A stretch of DNA of 64,000 bases. It comes from DASZUK01 sp963745595. Lineage in GTDB: Bacteria > Actinomycetota > Acidimicrobiia > Acidimicrobiales > RAAP-2. The stretch covers positions 259,314 to 323,313 of the forward strand of contig CAVUYB010000010.1 of assembly GCA_963745595.1 (NCBI GenBank). The letters run 5' to 3'. Below the pieces are notes generated by a model, which was given only the letters and a program-made list of their open reading frames with translations, had not been told where the DNA came from and ran no database searches. The stretch's first letter is position 1, and every line of letters begins with the position of its first letter. This document shows, piece after piece, positions 13,946 through 24,431 of the stretch. The position numbers and the translations under genes were made by a program.

Positions 13946-14230
13946 TCACTTGGCCTTGCCCGCCGCGAACTCGTCCCACGCCCCCGACGTCCGCAGGAGC
14001 TTCTCGACCCGCTCCGTCGGCTGGGCGCCCTGGCGCAGCCACTTGAGCGCCTTGTCGTTGTCGATCGTCACGACGGCGTCCGGCTCCGCCGTCGACCGTC
14101 CCCGGGGGGCGTACGTGCCGACGATCTCCAGGAACCGCCCGTCACGGGGCGACCGGCTGTCGGCCGCCACCACCCGGTAGGTCGGCTGTTTCTTCTTGCC
14201 CATCCGCACAAGGCGGAGCTTCACTGCCAC
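13946..14230 (-). CDS. rpsP: Ribosomal protein S16
   Basis: 94 residues from GTG 14230, nine bases after GGAGGA. VAVKLRLVRMGKKKQPTYRV, VAADSRSPRDGRFLEIVGTY, DKALKWLRQGAQPTERVEKL are diagnostic of S16, a 30S assembly protein. The usual chain ffh-rpsP-khpA-rimM-trmD-rplS is kept. The stop overlaps a possible GTG start of the acidic khpA extension. Confidence 0.93.
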   Translation of the reverse strand: MAVKLRLVRMGKKKQPTYRVVAADSRSPRDGRFLEIVGTYAPRGRSTAEPDAVVTIDNDKALKWLRQGAQPTERVEKLLRTSGAWDEFAAGKAK

Positions 14231-14342
14231 GAGCGTCGTTCCTCCATCGTTCCCGACCCCTCGGTGCCGAGGTCGCCGTCCATTGTCGCAGGTCTGCGAC
14301 CGCCTGCGTCCACTCCAGCCGCGCCGGCCCCTTCTGGGGCCC

Positions 14343-15984
14343 TCACCGGGCTTTCGGCGGCGTGACGCGGCCGCCCTTCTTCTTCTTGCCCTTCGCCCCC
14401 CGGTTACCACCCTTCGACCCGCCGGTCGACGAGGCGATCCCCCGCCCAGCTGCCCCTAGGCCGGCCCCGGCCCCGGCCCCGGCGCCGGCGCCGAGGGCGT
14501 CGAGATCGAGGTCGCCGGTGCCGGCACCGCCGAACAGCTTGGCCAGGTCCGGGTTCGTCCCGTCCCCGCCCATCGCCTCGAGCGCGCTCATCTGCTTACG
14601 GGCGTTCCGGAGGGTGCTGAGCCGCCCGCCGCCGCCCGCCCCGCCCATTCCGGGCATTCCGGGCAGGCCGCCCATTCCGGGCATTCCAGGCATCGCCCCG
14701 CCGGCCATGCCCTTCATCATCTTCTGCATCTCCCGGAACTGCTTGAGCAGCTGGTTGACGTCCTGGGTCGACGTGCCGCTGCCGTGGGCGATCCGGACGC
14801 GGCGGGAGCCGTCGATGACCTGCGGGTCGGTCCGCTCGGCCGGCGTCATCGACCGCACGATCGCCTCGACGCGGGAGACCTCGCCGTCGTCGATCTGGTC
14901 GGCGGCCTGCCGCATCTCTTTCGACATCCCGGGCAGGAGCTTCATGATCCCGCCGAGCGACCCCAGCTTGCGGACCTGCTGGAGCTGGTCGAGGAAGTCG
15001 TCGAGGGTGAACCGGCCCTCCATGATCCGGCTGGCCGACTTGGCGACGGTGTCCCGGTCCATCGTCCGCTCGGCCTGCTCGATCAGGCTGAGGACGTCGC
15101 CCATGCCGAGGATGCGGTCGGCCATCCGGTCCGGGTGGAAGAGGTCGAAGTCGGCGAGCCGCTCGCCGGTCGACGCGAAGACGATCGGCCGGCCGACGAC
15201 GTCCTTGACCGACAGCGCGGCACCGCCGCGGGCGTCGCCGTCGAGCTTCGTCAGGATGACGCCGTCGAGGGCGAGCGTCTGGTGGAACGCGTTCGCCGTC
15301 GCCACCGCGTCCTGGCCGGTCATCGCGTCGACGACGAGGAACGTGTAGTGCGGCTCGGTGATCTTGGAGATCCGACGGACCTCGTCCATCAGCTCCTCGT
15401 CGATGGCCAGCCGGCCGGCGGTGTCGATGATGCAGACGTCCCGGCCCAGCCGGCGGGCCTCCTCGAGGCCGGCCCGGGCCACCTCGACCGGGTCCGTCGG
15501 CTCGCTGAAGACCGTCACGCCGGCCTGCTCGCCGAGGATCCGCAGCTGCTCGACCGCGGCCGGCCGCTGCAGGTCGGCCCCGACGAGGAGCGGGTTCCGG
15601 CCCTGCTGCTTCCACCAGCGGGCCAGCTTGGCCGCGGTCGTCGTCTTGCCGGATCCCTGGAGGCCGGCCAGCAGCACGACCGTCGGCGGCCGCGACGCGT
15701 AGGTGAGCTTCAGCGTCTCGCCGCCGAGGACCTCGATCAGCTCCTCGTGGACCGCCTTGATCACCTGCTGGCCCGGGGCTCAGGCTCTTCGACAGCGCCT
15801 CCCCGGAGCACCGCTCCCGCACCGCGTCGGTGAAGCGGCGGACGACGCCGAGCTCGACGTCGGCCTCGAGCAGCGCGGTGCGGATCTCGCCGAGCGCCTC
15901 GTCGAGGTCGGCATCGGTCAGCCGACCACGGCTCCGGAGCCGGCCGGCGATCCGCTCGAGACGGTCGGAGAGGGCGTCGAACAT
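14343..15984 (-). pseudogene. ffh: Signal recognition particle protein Ffh, frameshifted
   Basis: The N domain begins MFDALSDRLERIAGRLRSRG and runs to GEALSKSLSPG. An extra G in the CCCCGGG run near 15772-15778 then shifts the frame. The continuation VIKAVHEELIEVLGGE, GLQGSGKTTTAAKLA (P-loop), DTAGRLAIDEELM, LTKLDGDARGGAALS is in the next frame. The Met-rich M domain (MKGMAGGAMPGMPGMG) binds 4.5S RNA and signal peptides. A Gly/Lys-rich tail (GKKKKGGR) ends the protein. Ffh is essential, so an assembly indel is the likely cause. The receptor gene ftsY lies just upstream. Confidence 0.9.
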
Positions 15985-16062
15985 GGGGAGGCCCAGGTTA
16001 CCGGACCGCGCCCGACCGGCAGCTCGGGCACTGCGGGTGGCTCGGGTAGCTCGGGTGGCGCG

Positions 16063-16287
16063 TCAGCTCGAGCCGGACTGTCGGAACCGCCGAAGGGCGA
16101 TGACCGACCACACGGCCTCGACCACGCCGAAGGGCCACGCGCCCGAGAGGAAGCCGTAGGCGCTCGACAGCAGGCAACCGACGGCGAAGAGCAGGATGAA
16201 CCGTCGGCCCCGCTTCTCCAGGGCGTACATGACCATCATGAAGGAGACGGCGCAGACGCCGTAGACGGTGACGGCCCAGGTCGGCAC
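16063..16287 (-). CDS. Small membrane protein, unknown
   Basis: 74 residues with two transmembrane helices (AVTVYGVCAVSFMMVMYAL and FILLFAVGCLLSSAYGF), a basic turn EKRGRRF between them and a basic C-terminus (ALRRFRQ). Small proteins of this pattern are widespread in actinobacteria. It lies two bases after ftsY on the same strand, so it is probably co-transcribed with ftsY and ffh. Confidence 0.65.
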   Translation of the reverse strand: MPTWAVTVYGVCAVSFMMVMYALEKRGRRFILLFAVGCLLSSAYGFLSGAWPFGVVEAVWSVIALRRFRQSGSS

Positions 16288-16289
16288 GG

Positions 16290-17546
16290 TCAGCCCAGCA
16301 GGGCGTCGACGAACTCTTCGGGGTCGAACGGGACGAGGTCGTCCGGGCCCTCGCCGAGGCCGACGAGCTTGACCGGCAGCCCGAGGTCCCGCTGGACGGC
16401 GATGACGACGCCGCCCTTGGCGCTGCCGTCGAGCTTGGTCAGGACGACGCCGGTGACCTCGACGGCCTCGGTGAACTGCCGGGCCTGGACCAGGCCGTTC
16501 TGGCCGGTCGTGGCGTCGAGGACGAGCAGCACCTCGGTGACGCGGCCGGGGGGCCGGTCGGCGACGCGGCGGATCTTCTTCAGCTCCTCGACGAGATTCA
16601 CCTTCGTGTGCAGCCGGCCGGCCGTGTCGGCCAGGACGAGCCGGTGGCCCCGGGCGGCCGCCCGCTGCACGGCGTCGAAGACGATGGCGCTCGGGTCACC
16701 GCCCTCCGCGCCGCGGACGATCTCCGCCCCGCTCCGGTCGGCCCACATCGCCAGCTGCTCGCCCGCGGCCGCCCGGAACGTGTCGCCGGCGGCCAGCAGC
16801 ACCGACCGGCCGGCCGCCGCCTGCTGCCGGGCCAGCTTGCCGACCGTCGTCGTCTTGCCGACGCCGTTCACGCCGACGAACAGCCAGACGTTGACGACGT
16901 CGTCCGCCTCGTCGAACCGGAGATCACGACCGACCGGGGCGACGATCTCGTCGTCGGCCGGCGGCACCGGCCGTTCGCCGGTCGGGTGGGCGTCGGCCGC
17001 CAGCTCGGCGTCGGTGGCCGCGTCCCACCGCTGCTCGACGTCGAGCAGGTCGAGCAGGTCGGCCCGCAGCGCGCCGAGCAGCCCGTCGCCGCCGGCTACG
17101 TCCTTGGCCTGCACCCGCCGCCGGAGGTCGGCCAGGAGCGTCTGGGTCGTCGCCACGCCGACGTCGGCCCGCAACAGGACCTCCTCGAGCTCTTCCCACG
17201 TCGCCGCGTCGACGGTCGCCCGGCCGCGGATGGCCCGCAGCCCGGAGAAGACACCACGGGCCTTGCCCAACCGCTCCCGGAAGCTCGGCGGCGCTCCGGC
17301 GACCTCGGCCCCGGTCTCGGCCTCGGGCGGCGCCTCGCCTACCTCTGGCGCCGGAGCCTCCGGCGGGACCCCGGGGATCGGCGGCGCATCGGCCGGGCGG
17401 GCGGGCGGCGCGGGCGGCGCGGGGCGGGTCCGGGTCGACGGCTCGGGCGCCGGGCCGCGGCGGTGGGAACGCCCGACGAGGTACGTCGCCCCGCCGACGA
17501 CCACAACGAGCCCGATGACCGCGAGAACGATCCACAGGCCGATCAC
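16290..17546 (-). CDS. ftsY: Signal recognition particle receptor FtsY
   Basis: 418 residues. An N-terminal transmembrane helix (LWIVLAVIGLVVVVGGATYL) anchors it, as in other actinobacteria, followed by a Pro-rich linker of ~80 residues. The NG domain carries VGVNGVGKTTTVGKLA (P-loop), LADTAGRLHTKVNLVEEL, LLVLDATTGQNGLVQA and LTKLDGSAKGG. FtsY forms a GTPase heterodimer with Ffh to deliver nascent membrane proteins to SecYEG. Its ATG overlaps the smc stop by four bases. Confidence 0.95.
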   Translation of the reverse strand: MIGLWIVLAVIGLVVVVGGATYLVGRSHRRGPAPEPSTRTRPAPPAPPARPADAPPIPGVPPEAPAPEVGEAPPEAETGAEVAGAPPSFRERLGKARGVFSGLRAIRGRATVDAATWEELEEVLLRADVGVATTQTLLADLRRRVQAKDVAGGDGLLGALRADLLDLLDVEQRWDAATDAELAADAHPTGERPVPPADDEIVAPVGRDLRFDEADDVVNVWLFVGVNGVGKTTTVGKLARQQAAAGRSVLLAAGDTFRAAAGEQLAMWADRSGAEIVRGAEGGDPSAIVFDAVQRAAARGHRLVLADTAGRLHTKVNLVEELKKIRRVADRPPGRVTEVLLVLDATTGQNGLVQARQFTEAVEVTGVVLTKLDGSAKGGVVIAVQRDLGLPVKLVGLGEGPDDLVPFDPEEFVDALLG

Positions 17547-20500
17547 GACGAGGCTCCCTCCGGCTCCTTGGCCACCTTCTGGCTCAGCACCTGTGACGAC
17601 CCACCGGGGGCCATCGTCACGCCGTAGAGGGCGTCGCCGGTCTCCATCGTCCGCTTCTGGTGGCTGACGATGATCAGCTGGGCCTCGTCACGGAACTCGC
17701 GGACGAGGCCGAGGAACCGGTGCAGGTTGACGTCGTCGAGCGCGGCCTCGACCTCGTCCATGAGGTAGAAGGGCGACGGCCGGCTGCGGAAGACGGCGAA
17801 GAGGAACGCCAACGCCGCCAGCGAGCGCTCGCCCCCGGACAGGAGCGAGACGCGTCGGACGTTGCGACCGGCCGGCCGGACCTCGATCTCGACGCCGGTG
17901 TGCAGCAGGTCGTCCGGCTCGGTCAGCGACAGCCGGCCGGTCCCGCCGGGGAAGAGCATGGCGACGAGCGTCGAGAAGTGCTCGTTGACGTCGGCCGCGG
18001 CCGCCGCGAACGACTGCATGATGTCGTCGTCGAGCGTGCGGATGACCTCCTGCAGCTCGCGCCGGGCCGACCGGATGTCGTCGGTCTGGGTCTCGAGCTC
18101 CCGGTGCCGCTCCTCGAGCACCGACAGCTCGTCGAGGGCGAGCGGGTTGACCGGGCCGAGCGTCGCCAGCTTGCCGGCCAGCGTCGTCGCTCGGTCGGCG
18201 GCGGTGACGTCGTCGGGCAGCTCCGGCGCCGGCACGTCGACGACGTCGGCCGGGTCGCTGTCCAGCTCGCGGCGGACCAGCTCGGTCAGGGCCTCCGTGC
18301 GCAGGCTGACCTCGGCCGCCTCCCGGTCGAGCGCCCGGGCCCGCTCGCGCACCTCGACCAGCCGGCCGTCGGCGGCGGCCCGGTCGCGGCGGAGGGACTC
18401 GAGCCGCTCTCCCCCGGCCCGGACGGCCTCGACCTGGTGGCGGTAGTCGGTCCGCAACGTCTCGAGGACGCCCTCGAGCTTCTCGCGCTCCGCGTCGACC
18501 AGCCGGCCCAGCCGTTCGAGGGCCACGCCGTCGGCCTCCAGCCGCTGGCGCCGGGCGGCCGCGGCCTCGCGCTCCTCGGCGTGGCCCTCCAGCCGGCGCT
18601 CGACCTCGGCGTGCCGCTGCGTGAGGACCCGACGCCGTTCGTCGAGGCCGGCCGCCCGCACCTCGAGCCCCCGGATCGCCGAGACGAGCTCGTCCCGACG
18701 GGCCTGCAGCACCGCCCACGACGCCGCAGCCGCCGCCGCCCGCTCGGTCGCCTCGGCCGCGGCCGCCTCCAGGGCGGGCAGTCCCTCCTCCAGCTCGACC
18801 AGCGCGGCCCGGTCGGTCTCGACCTGGGTCGCCGACTCGTCCCGGGCCCGGCGGGCGTCCTCCAGCTCGGCGGCGATCCGTTCCCGTTCCTGGGCCGAAC
18901 GCGACCGGTCGGTGGCGACGGCCGCCCGGGCGGCCTCGTGGCGGTCGGCGGCCCGGGCCGCGGTGCCGGCGGCGACGCGGGCCGCTTCGAGGGCTCGGCG
19001 CGCCTCGGCCAGCTCGCCGGCGGCCCGGTCGGCCTGTACCGCGGCCTCCTGGGCCCGGTGCTGCGCCTCCTCGACGGCCGCGGCCGTGACGACGCCGGTG
19101 GTCGACCGGACCCGCCACCCGGAGTCGGCGAACCGGTCGCCCTGGCCGGTGACGACGACGAGGTCCGGGCGGTCGAGCGCCAGGTCGACGGCCCGCTCCC
19201 AGTCGGCGACCCGGACGGCCCGGCCGACGAGCACGTCGAGCACGCCCCCGACCCCCGCGGCCCCGGCGCCCGGCGCGCCGGTCCCGCCCCGCAGCCGGAC
19301 GTGCGGCCGTACCGGCTCCGCCCCGGCCGGGAGCGAGCCCGCGTCGACACTGAGCACTCGGGTGTCGGCCGATCCGACGTCGCCCGGCGCGACGCCGGTC
19401 GCCGCCCGGGCAGCCAGTAGCGCGCCGGTCGCGCCCTGCTCGTGCAGCCGGGCCAGCGCCTCGCGAACGGCCTCCCGACCGTCGACGACGACGGCCGCCA
19501 CCGAGGCGCCGGCCGCGGCCTCGAACGCGGCCTCCCAGCCGGCATCGATCTCGACCAGGTCGACCAGCGAACCGACGACGCCGTCGACGCCGGCCAGCAG
19601 CTCCCGGCCGCCGGCCCCCTCCAGCTCCTGGAGGGCCCGGGCGAGCGCCTCGGCCCGGGCGGCCGTCCGGTGCCGCTGCTGCTCGGCCACATGCGCCGTC
19701 CGCTCGGCCGTCTCGGCCCGCCCGACCGCGTCGCGCTGGGCGGCGTCGGCCGTCTCGGCCTCGCCGCCGAGCCGGACGGCCTCGGCCTCGAGCTCGGTCG
19801 CGGTCGTCGCCAGGTCGCCGGCCGACCGGTCGAGGGTGGCGATCCGCTCCTCGACCGTCACGATCCGCCGGTCGAGGCCGTCCAGGTTCCGGCGGTCCTG
19901 GTCGAGCGCCCGCCGGCGGAGCTCGATCCGGCCGCGCGGCTGCCGTCAGCGCCTCGGCCGCGGCCGACTGGTCGGCCCCGTCCCCCCACGCCTCGGCGTG
20001 CAGTCGCTCGTCGTCGGCCAGGGCCGATTCGGTCCGGTCGAGGGCGTCGCGCTCCGGCTCCAGCGCCGTCGTCTCGTCCGTGGCCCCGGCCAGCTCGTCG
20101 GCCAGCCGGGCCCCTTCCGCCTCGAGCGTCGAGACGACGTCGACGTCGGCGGCCGCGTCGAGGGCGGCGGCGAGCGACCGGGACCGCTCCCGGAGCACGC
20201 CGGCCGTCCCGCGGGTCCGCTCGACCAAGCCCTGGACCCGGCCGAGGGCGGACGCCAGGTCCTCCTCCCGGCGCGACGACAGCTCGGCCGCGGTGGCCGC
20301 CGCGGCCTCGTCGAGGGCGACGACGGCCCGCTGCAGCTCGGTCTCCTCCGCCGCCAGCGCGGTCAGCCCCACCGCCGCGGTCTGGCGTCGCGTCCCGAGC
20401 TCGCGCAGCTCCTGCCCGGCGAGGTACCGGCGGATGGTCCGGAGCTCGTCGGCCATCGCCGCGTGCGAGCGGGCTGCCGCGGCCTGGCGCTCGAGGGGAC

Positions 20501-21107
20501 GGATCTGCCGGCGGACCTCGCGCACGAGGTCGCCGAGGCGCTCCAGGTTCTCCTGGGTGGCCGCCAGCCGGCGTTCCGCCCGCTCCCGGCGCCGGCGGTG
20601 CTTGAGCACGCCAGCGGCCTCCTCGATGATCCCCCGGCGGTCCTCCGGCCGGGCGTTCAGGACCGTGTCGAGCTGGCCCTGGCCGATGATCATGTGCTGC
20701 TGGCGGCCGACCCCCGAGTCGCTCAGCAGCTCTTGGATGTCGAGCAGCCGGCACGCGGTGCCGTTGATGGCGTACTCGCTGTCACCGGAACGGAAGAGCG
20801 TCCGGGTGATCGTCACCTCGGCCATGTCGACCGGGAGCTTGCCCGACCCGTTGTCGATCGTCAGCGACACCTCGGCCCGGCCCAGCGCCGGCCGGCTGTT
20901 CGTCCCGGCGAAGATGACGTCCTCCATCTTCGCCGAGCGCAGCGACCGCGGACCCTGGGCGCCGAGCACCCACGTCACCGCGTCGACGACGTTCGACTTG
21001 CCGCTGCCGTTCGGGCCGACGACGACCGTGATCCCCGGCTCGAACTCGAGCACCGTGGGGTCGGCGAACGACTTGAACCCCTTCATGCTCAGCGACTTCA
21101 GGAACAT
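17543..21107 (-). pseudogene. smc: Chromosome partition protein SMC, frameshifted
   Basis: The N-terminal head begins MFLKSLSMKGFKSFADPTV with the P-loop GPNGSGKSNVVDAVTWVLGA. Long coiled coils follow, the hinge is near AAGASVAAVVVDG, and the C-terminal head has LSGGERSLAALAFLFAVF and FYLMDEVEAALDDVNLHRF (signature and Walker B). Total ~1188 codons, a normal SMC length. The frame changes near 19930-19940, in a GCGCGC stretch within the first coiled coil (after AAEALTAAA). Upstream and downstream parts match SMC in different frames, so the break is an indel. SMC compacts and segregates chromosomes with ScpAB. The order smc-ftsY is the common actinobacterial one. Confidence 0.9.
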
Positions 21108-21174
21108 CGGATTTCGACCCTACTGGATTCGATCAGCACCACCCCGGCCCGGCCAGGGCTCAGATCTGCCCGGA

Positions 21175-22088
21175 TCAGATCTGACAGTGCTCGCAGAAGA
21201 ACGTGGAGCGGCCGCCGAACTTGACGCGGACGATCGGGTTCCGGCAGCGGCGGCACGGCTGGCCCTCACGGTCGTAGACCTGGTGGCTGCCCTGGTAGTC
21301 GCCGATCTCGCCGAAGAGGTCCCGGTACTGCTCGTCGGCGAGCGTCGAGCCGCGGTGCTTGATGGCCTCGGCGAGCGTCTCGACCATCGACCGGTAGAGG
21401 CGACGGGTCTCGATGGCGGACAGGCTGTCGGAGGACCGGTCGTAGCGGAGGCCGGCGGTGAAGAGGATCTCGTCGGAGTAGAGGTTGCCGATGCCGGCGA
21501 CGAACTGCTGGTCCATGAGCAGGGCCTTCAGGCCGACGTGGCGCTGGCGCAGCATGACCGCGAACCGGTCCCAGCTCATCATGTCCTCGATCGGGTCGAA
21601 GCCGAGATGGGCCAGCTCGGGCACCTGGCGACGGAGGACGGCACCGGCACCCGCCGAACCGGAGGACGACGGGACGACGACGCGGTGGCGACCGGCGCCC
21701 CGGTGCCGTCGGTGGCCGGGGTGGCGACGAACATCTCGCCGAAGGTGCGCGGGTCGACGTAGCGCAGCTCACCGCCCTGGGTGAACGTGATGACGACGTG
21801 CGTGTGCTTCGGCTTGGGCTCCTTGGCGCTCTTGACCCGCAGGAGCTGTCCGCTCATCCCGAGGTGGACGACGAGGCTGTCACCGTTGTCGAGCGTCAGG
21901 ACGAGGTACTTGCCGAGCCGGCCGACGGCCTTGATGGACCGGCCCTCGAGCAGCGTGCGGAACTGCTTGGCGCTCGGGTGGCGGCGGACGGACCGGCCGT
22001 TGGCGACGGCGACCGTCTTGATCCGCCGGCCGACGACCTCTTTGGCGAGGTCCTGGCGAAGGGTCTCGACCTCGGGCAACTCAGGCAT
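21175..22088 (-). pseudogene. mutM: Formamidopyrimidine-DNA glycosylase MutM/Fpg, frameshifted
   Basis: The first part begins MPELPEVETLRQDLAKEVVG (Pro-2 catalytic Schiff base, Glu-3), with LEGRSIKAVGRLGKYLVL and YVDPRTFGEMFV. The second part, in another frame, continues PELAHLGFDPIEDMMSW, LLMDQQFVAGIGNLYSDEIL (H2TH), and a C-terminal zinc finger CRRCRNPI ... FFCEHCQ. The shift lies in a TCG/TCC repeat around 21661-21682, inside a low-complexity linker between the two domains. Fpg removes 8-oxoguanine. Its ATG overlaps the rnc stop by eight bases. Confidence 0.88.
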
Positions 22089-22791
22089 CGCGGAGCTCCT
22101 GCCAGGCGTTCCGGGCGGCTTCCTGCTCGGCGTCCTTCTTGGACGAGCCCTCGCCGGTGCCTCGGACGACGCCGCCGACGAGCACCTCGGCGACGTAATG
22201 GCGGTCGTGGTCCGGCCCGGAGCCGGCGATCGCGTACCGGGGGACGCCGTCGCCCTGGCGGACGGTCAGCTCCTGCAGCCGGCTCTTGTGGTCGAAGTCG
22301 TCCGGCTCGGCGGCGGCATGGACGAGGCGCTCACCGACCAGTTGGAGGACCAGCGACCGGGCGGCCTCCCAGCCGGCGTCGAGGTAGACCGCGCCGATCA
22401 CGGCCTCGAAGGCGTCGGCCAGGATCGACGCCTTGGTCCGCCCGCCGGAGGCCTCCTCGCCCCGTCCGAGCAGCAGCACCTCGCCGACGCCGAGCTCGTC
22501 GGCCATCTCGGCGAGGACCCGGGCGTTGACGACGGCGGCGCGCATCTTGGCCAGCTGCCCCTCGGGCACGTCGGGGTAGAGCCGGTAGCTGTGCTCGGCC
22601 ACGACGAGGCCGAGCACGGCGTCGCCGAGGAACTCGAGGCGCTCGTTCGACGGGGCGCCGTCCTGCTCGCCGCACCAGCTGCGGTGCGACAGGGCCTGGT
22701 GCAGCAGGCCAGGGTCGGCGAAGTCGTGGGCCAGCCGCTCTGCCAGTCCGGCGCCCCCCATCGCGGCCGTGGTCGACGATGGGCCGGTCAA
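22081..22791 (-). CDS. rnc: Ribonuclease III
   Basis: 236 residues. The catalytic domain has the signature NERLEFLGDAVLGLVVAEH and, further on, ASILADAFEAVIGAVYLDAG with the metal-binding Asp/Glu. The dsRNA-binding domain is at the C-terminus (DHKSRLQELTV, YVAEVLVGG, SSKKDAEQEAARNAWQEL). It processes rRNA and mRNA duplexes. The start overlaps the acpP stop by four bases. Confidence 0.95.
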   Translation of the reverse strand: MTGPSSTTAAMGGAGLAERLAHDFADPGLLHQALSHRSWCGEQDGAPSNERLEFLGDAVLGLVVAEHSYRLYPDVPEGQLAKMRAAVVNARVLAEMADELGVGEVLLLGRGEEASGGRTKASILADAFEAVIGAVYLDAGWEAARSLVLQLVGERLVHAAAEPDDFDHKSRLQELTVRQGDGVPRYAIAGSGPDHDRHYVAEVLVGGVVRGTGEGSSKKDAEQEAARNAWQELRDA

Positions 22792-23084
22792 TCGGCCCCG
22801 AGCTTGGCGACCACGTAGTCGACCGCGTCACGGACCGTCCGGAGGTCCTCGAGGTCCTCGTCGTCGATCCGGAAGCCGACGGTGCGCTCGCCGAGCTCCT
22901 CCTCCAGGGCCTCGACCAGCTCGATCAGGGCGAGGGAGTCGGCGTCGAGGTCCTCGGCGAACGACGATCCCTCGGTGATCCGGGCCGGGTCGGTCTCCAA
23001 GATGTCGGCCAGCTGGTCCCGGATCAGCTCGAAGACGCCCTGGCGGTCGAGGGGGCCTCGGTCGATATGGGTCTCTGCGGGCAC
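22788..23084 (-). CDS. acpP: Acyl carrier protein
   Basis: 98 residues from GTG 23084, six bases after GGAG. The core FELIRDQLADILETDPARIT, SFAEDLDADSLALIELVEAL contains the phosphopantetheine serine in DADSLA. The N-terminus is ~12 residues longer than usual. It carries growing acyl chains for fatty-acid synthesis. Placement between plsX and rnc is common. Confidence 0.9.
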   Translation of the reverse strand: MPAETHIDRGPLDRQGVFELIRDQLADILETDPARITEGSSFAEDLDADSLALIELVEALEEELGERTVGFRIDDEDLEDLRTVRDAVDYVVAKLGAD

Positions 23085-23160
23085 GTGGGCTCCAGGCTCT
23101 TCGGGAACGGTTGGCCCCGCATGATACCGGCCGCCGGGTCCGACAGGAGCACCGCCGGGG

Positions 23161-24177
23161 TCAGGCCGGGGCGACAGCGGCCGCGAGCTGGTCGACGAGG
23201 CCGCCTTTGGCCAGGTCGTGGGCGACGCGGATGGCGTTGACGATGGCCGTCGCCGACGACGAGCCGTGGCTGATGACGCAGACGCCGTCGACCCCGAGCA
23301 GCATCGCCCCACCGGTGTTCTCCGGGTCGAACTCGGCGGCGATCGGCAGCAGGTGCGGGAGCAGCACCTCGGCGGCGGCCTTCGTGGCGTCGTCGGTGCC
23401 GAACACCCCCCAGAGCGTCTCGAGCAGGAAGCGCAGCGACCCCTCGAGCGACTTGAGCGTGACGTTGCCGGTGAAGCCGTCGGTGACGACGACGTCGGCC
23501 GGCGACGGCAGCAGGTCGCGACCCTCGACGTTGCCGACGAACCGCACGCCGGCGTCGGGGTCGGCCAGGAGGGCATGGGCCTCTTTGACGAGCGGAGTGC
23601 CCTTGGTCGGCTCCTCGCCGATCGAGAGCAGGCCGACGGACGGGTCGTCGATGCCGTAGCGGGCGGCCACGTAGGCCGCGCCCATCTGGGCGAACTGGAC
23701 GAGCATGGCCGAGGTGCACTCGGCGTTGGCTCCGGCGTCGACGAGCACGGCCGGGGCCCGACCGAGCCGGGGCATCGGGGTGGCGATGCACGGTCGCACG
23801 ACGCCGGGGAGGCGGCCCATCCGGAGCAGGGCAGACGCCATCGTGGCCCCGGTGTTCCCGGCGCTGACCATCGCCGAGGCCCGGCCGTCGCGGACGAGCT
23901 CGGCCACCCGGACGAGCGACGAGTCCTTCTTGCGCCGGACGCCCTGCGCGGGGTCCTCGTGCATGGCGATGACCTCGGTGCACGGGACGAGGTCGAGGCC
24001 GGCGGTGTCACCGACCTGGTCGGGCGGCCCGACGAGCACGACCGGGATCCCTTCGTCGGCCGCCCGACGGGCCCCGGCGACGATCTCGCCCGGGGCCTGG
24101 TCGCCGCCGATGGCGTCGACGGCTACCGGAAGGCTGGCCAGCGCCTCTTTCGAGGGGCGCTGGGCCTTCTGACTCAC
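23161..24177 (-). CDS. plsX: Phosphate acyltransferase PlsX
   Basis: 338 residues: LPVAVDAIGGDQAPGEIVAG, VIAMHEDPAQGVRRKKDSSL, MVSAGNTGATMASALLRMGR, DAGANAECTSAMLVQFAQMG, LSIGEEPTKGTPLVKEAH, VVVTDGFTGNVTLKSLEG. The enzyme makes acyl-phosphate from acyl-ACP for phospholipid synthesis, fitting its position beside acpP. The gene starts one base after the rpmF stop. Confidence 0.95.
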   Translation of the reverse strand: MSQKAQRPSKEALASLPVAVDAIGGDQAPGEIVAGARRAADEGIPVVLVGPPDQVGDTAGLDLVPCTEVIAMHEDPAQGVRRKKDSSLVRVAELVRDGRASAMVSAGNTGATMASALLRMGRLPGVVRPCIATPMPRLGRAPAVLVDAGANAECTSAMLVQFAQMGAAYVAARYGIDDPSVGLLSIGEEPTKGTPLVKEAHALLADPDAGVRFVGNVEGRDLLPSPADVVVTDGFTGNVTLKSLEGSLRFLLETLWGVFGTDDATKAAAEVLLPHLLPIAAEFDPENTGGAMLLGVDGVCVISHGSSSATAIVNAIRVAHDLAKGGLVDQLAAAVAPA

Positions 24178-24178
24178 G

Positions 24179-24358
24179 TCAGTCGACCTCGACGGCCTGC
24201 CGACCCTTGTACCAACCGCAGTTGGGGCAGACGACGTGCGGGAGCTTGGCCTCGTGGCAGTGCGGGCAGACGCTGCGCGGCGGCAGCTCGAGGCGCCAGT
24301 TGGCGGCCTGCCGGCTGCGGCCCTTGGCCTTGGATGTCTTCTTCTTCGGGACGGCCAT
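24179..24358 (-). CDS. rpmF: Ribosomal protein L32
   Basis: 59 residues: MAVPKKKTSKAKGRSRQAAN, a zinc-binding pair CPHC ... CPNCGWYKGRQAVEV. The four cysteines are intact, so this is the zinc-dependent form. The gene lies between plsX and DUF177, as in most bacteria, and is short. Confidence 0.93.
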   Translation of the reverse strand: MAVPKKKTSKAKGRSRQAANWRLELPPRSVCPHCHEAKLPHVVCPNCGWYKGRQAVEVD

Positions 24359-24431
24359 CGTCAGCTCTCCAGGATCGTGCTCGCTCCGGCGGCCGGACGA
24401 CCCGCAGGTGGGTCGGTCTCGCCGGGCCGAC

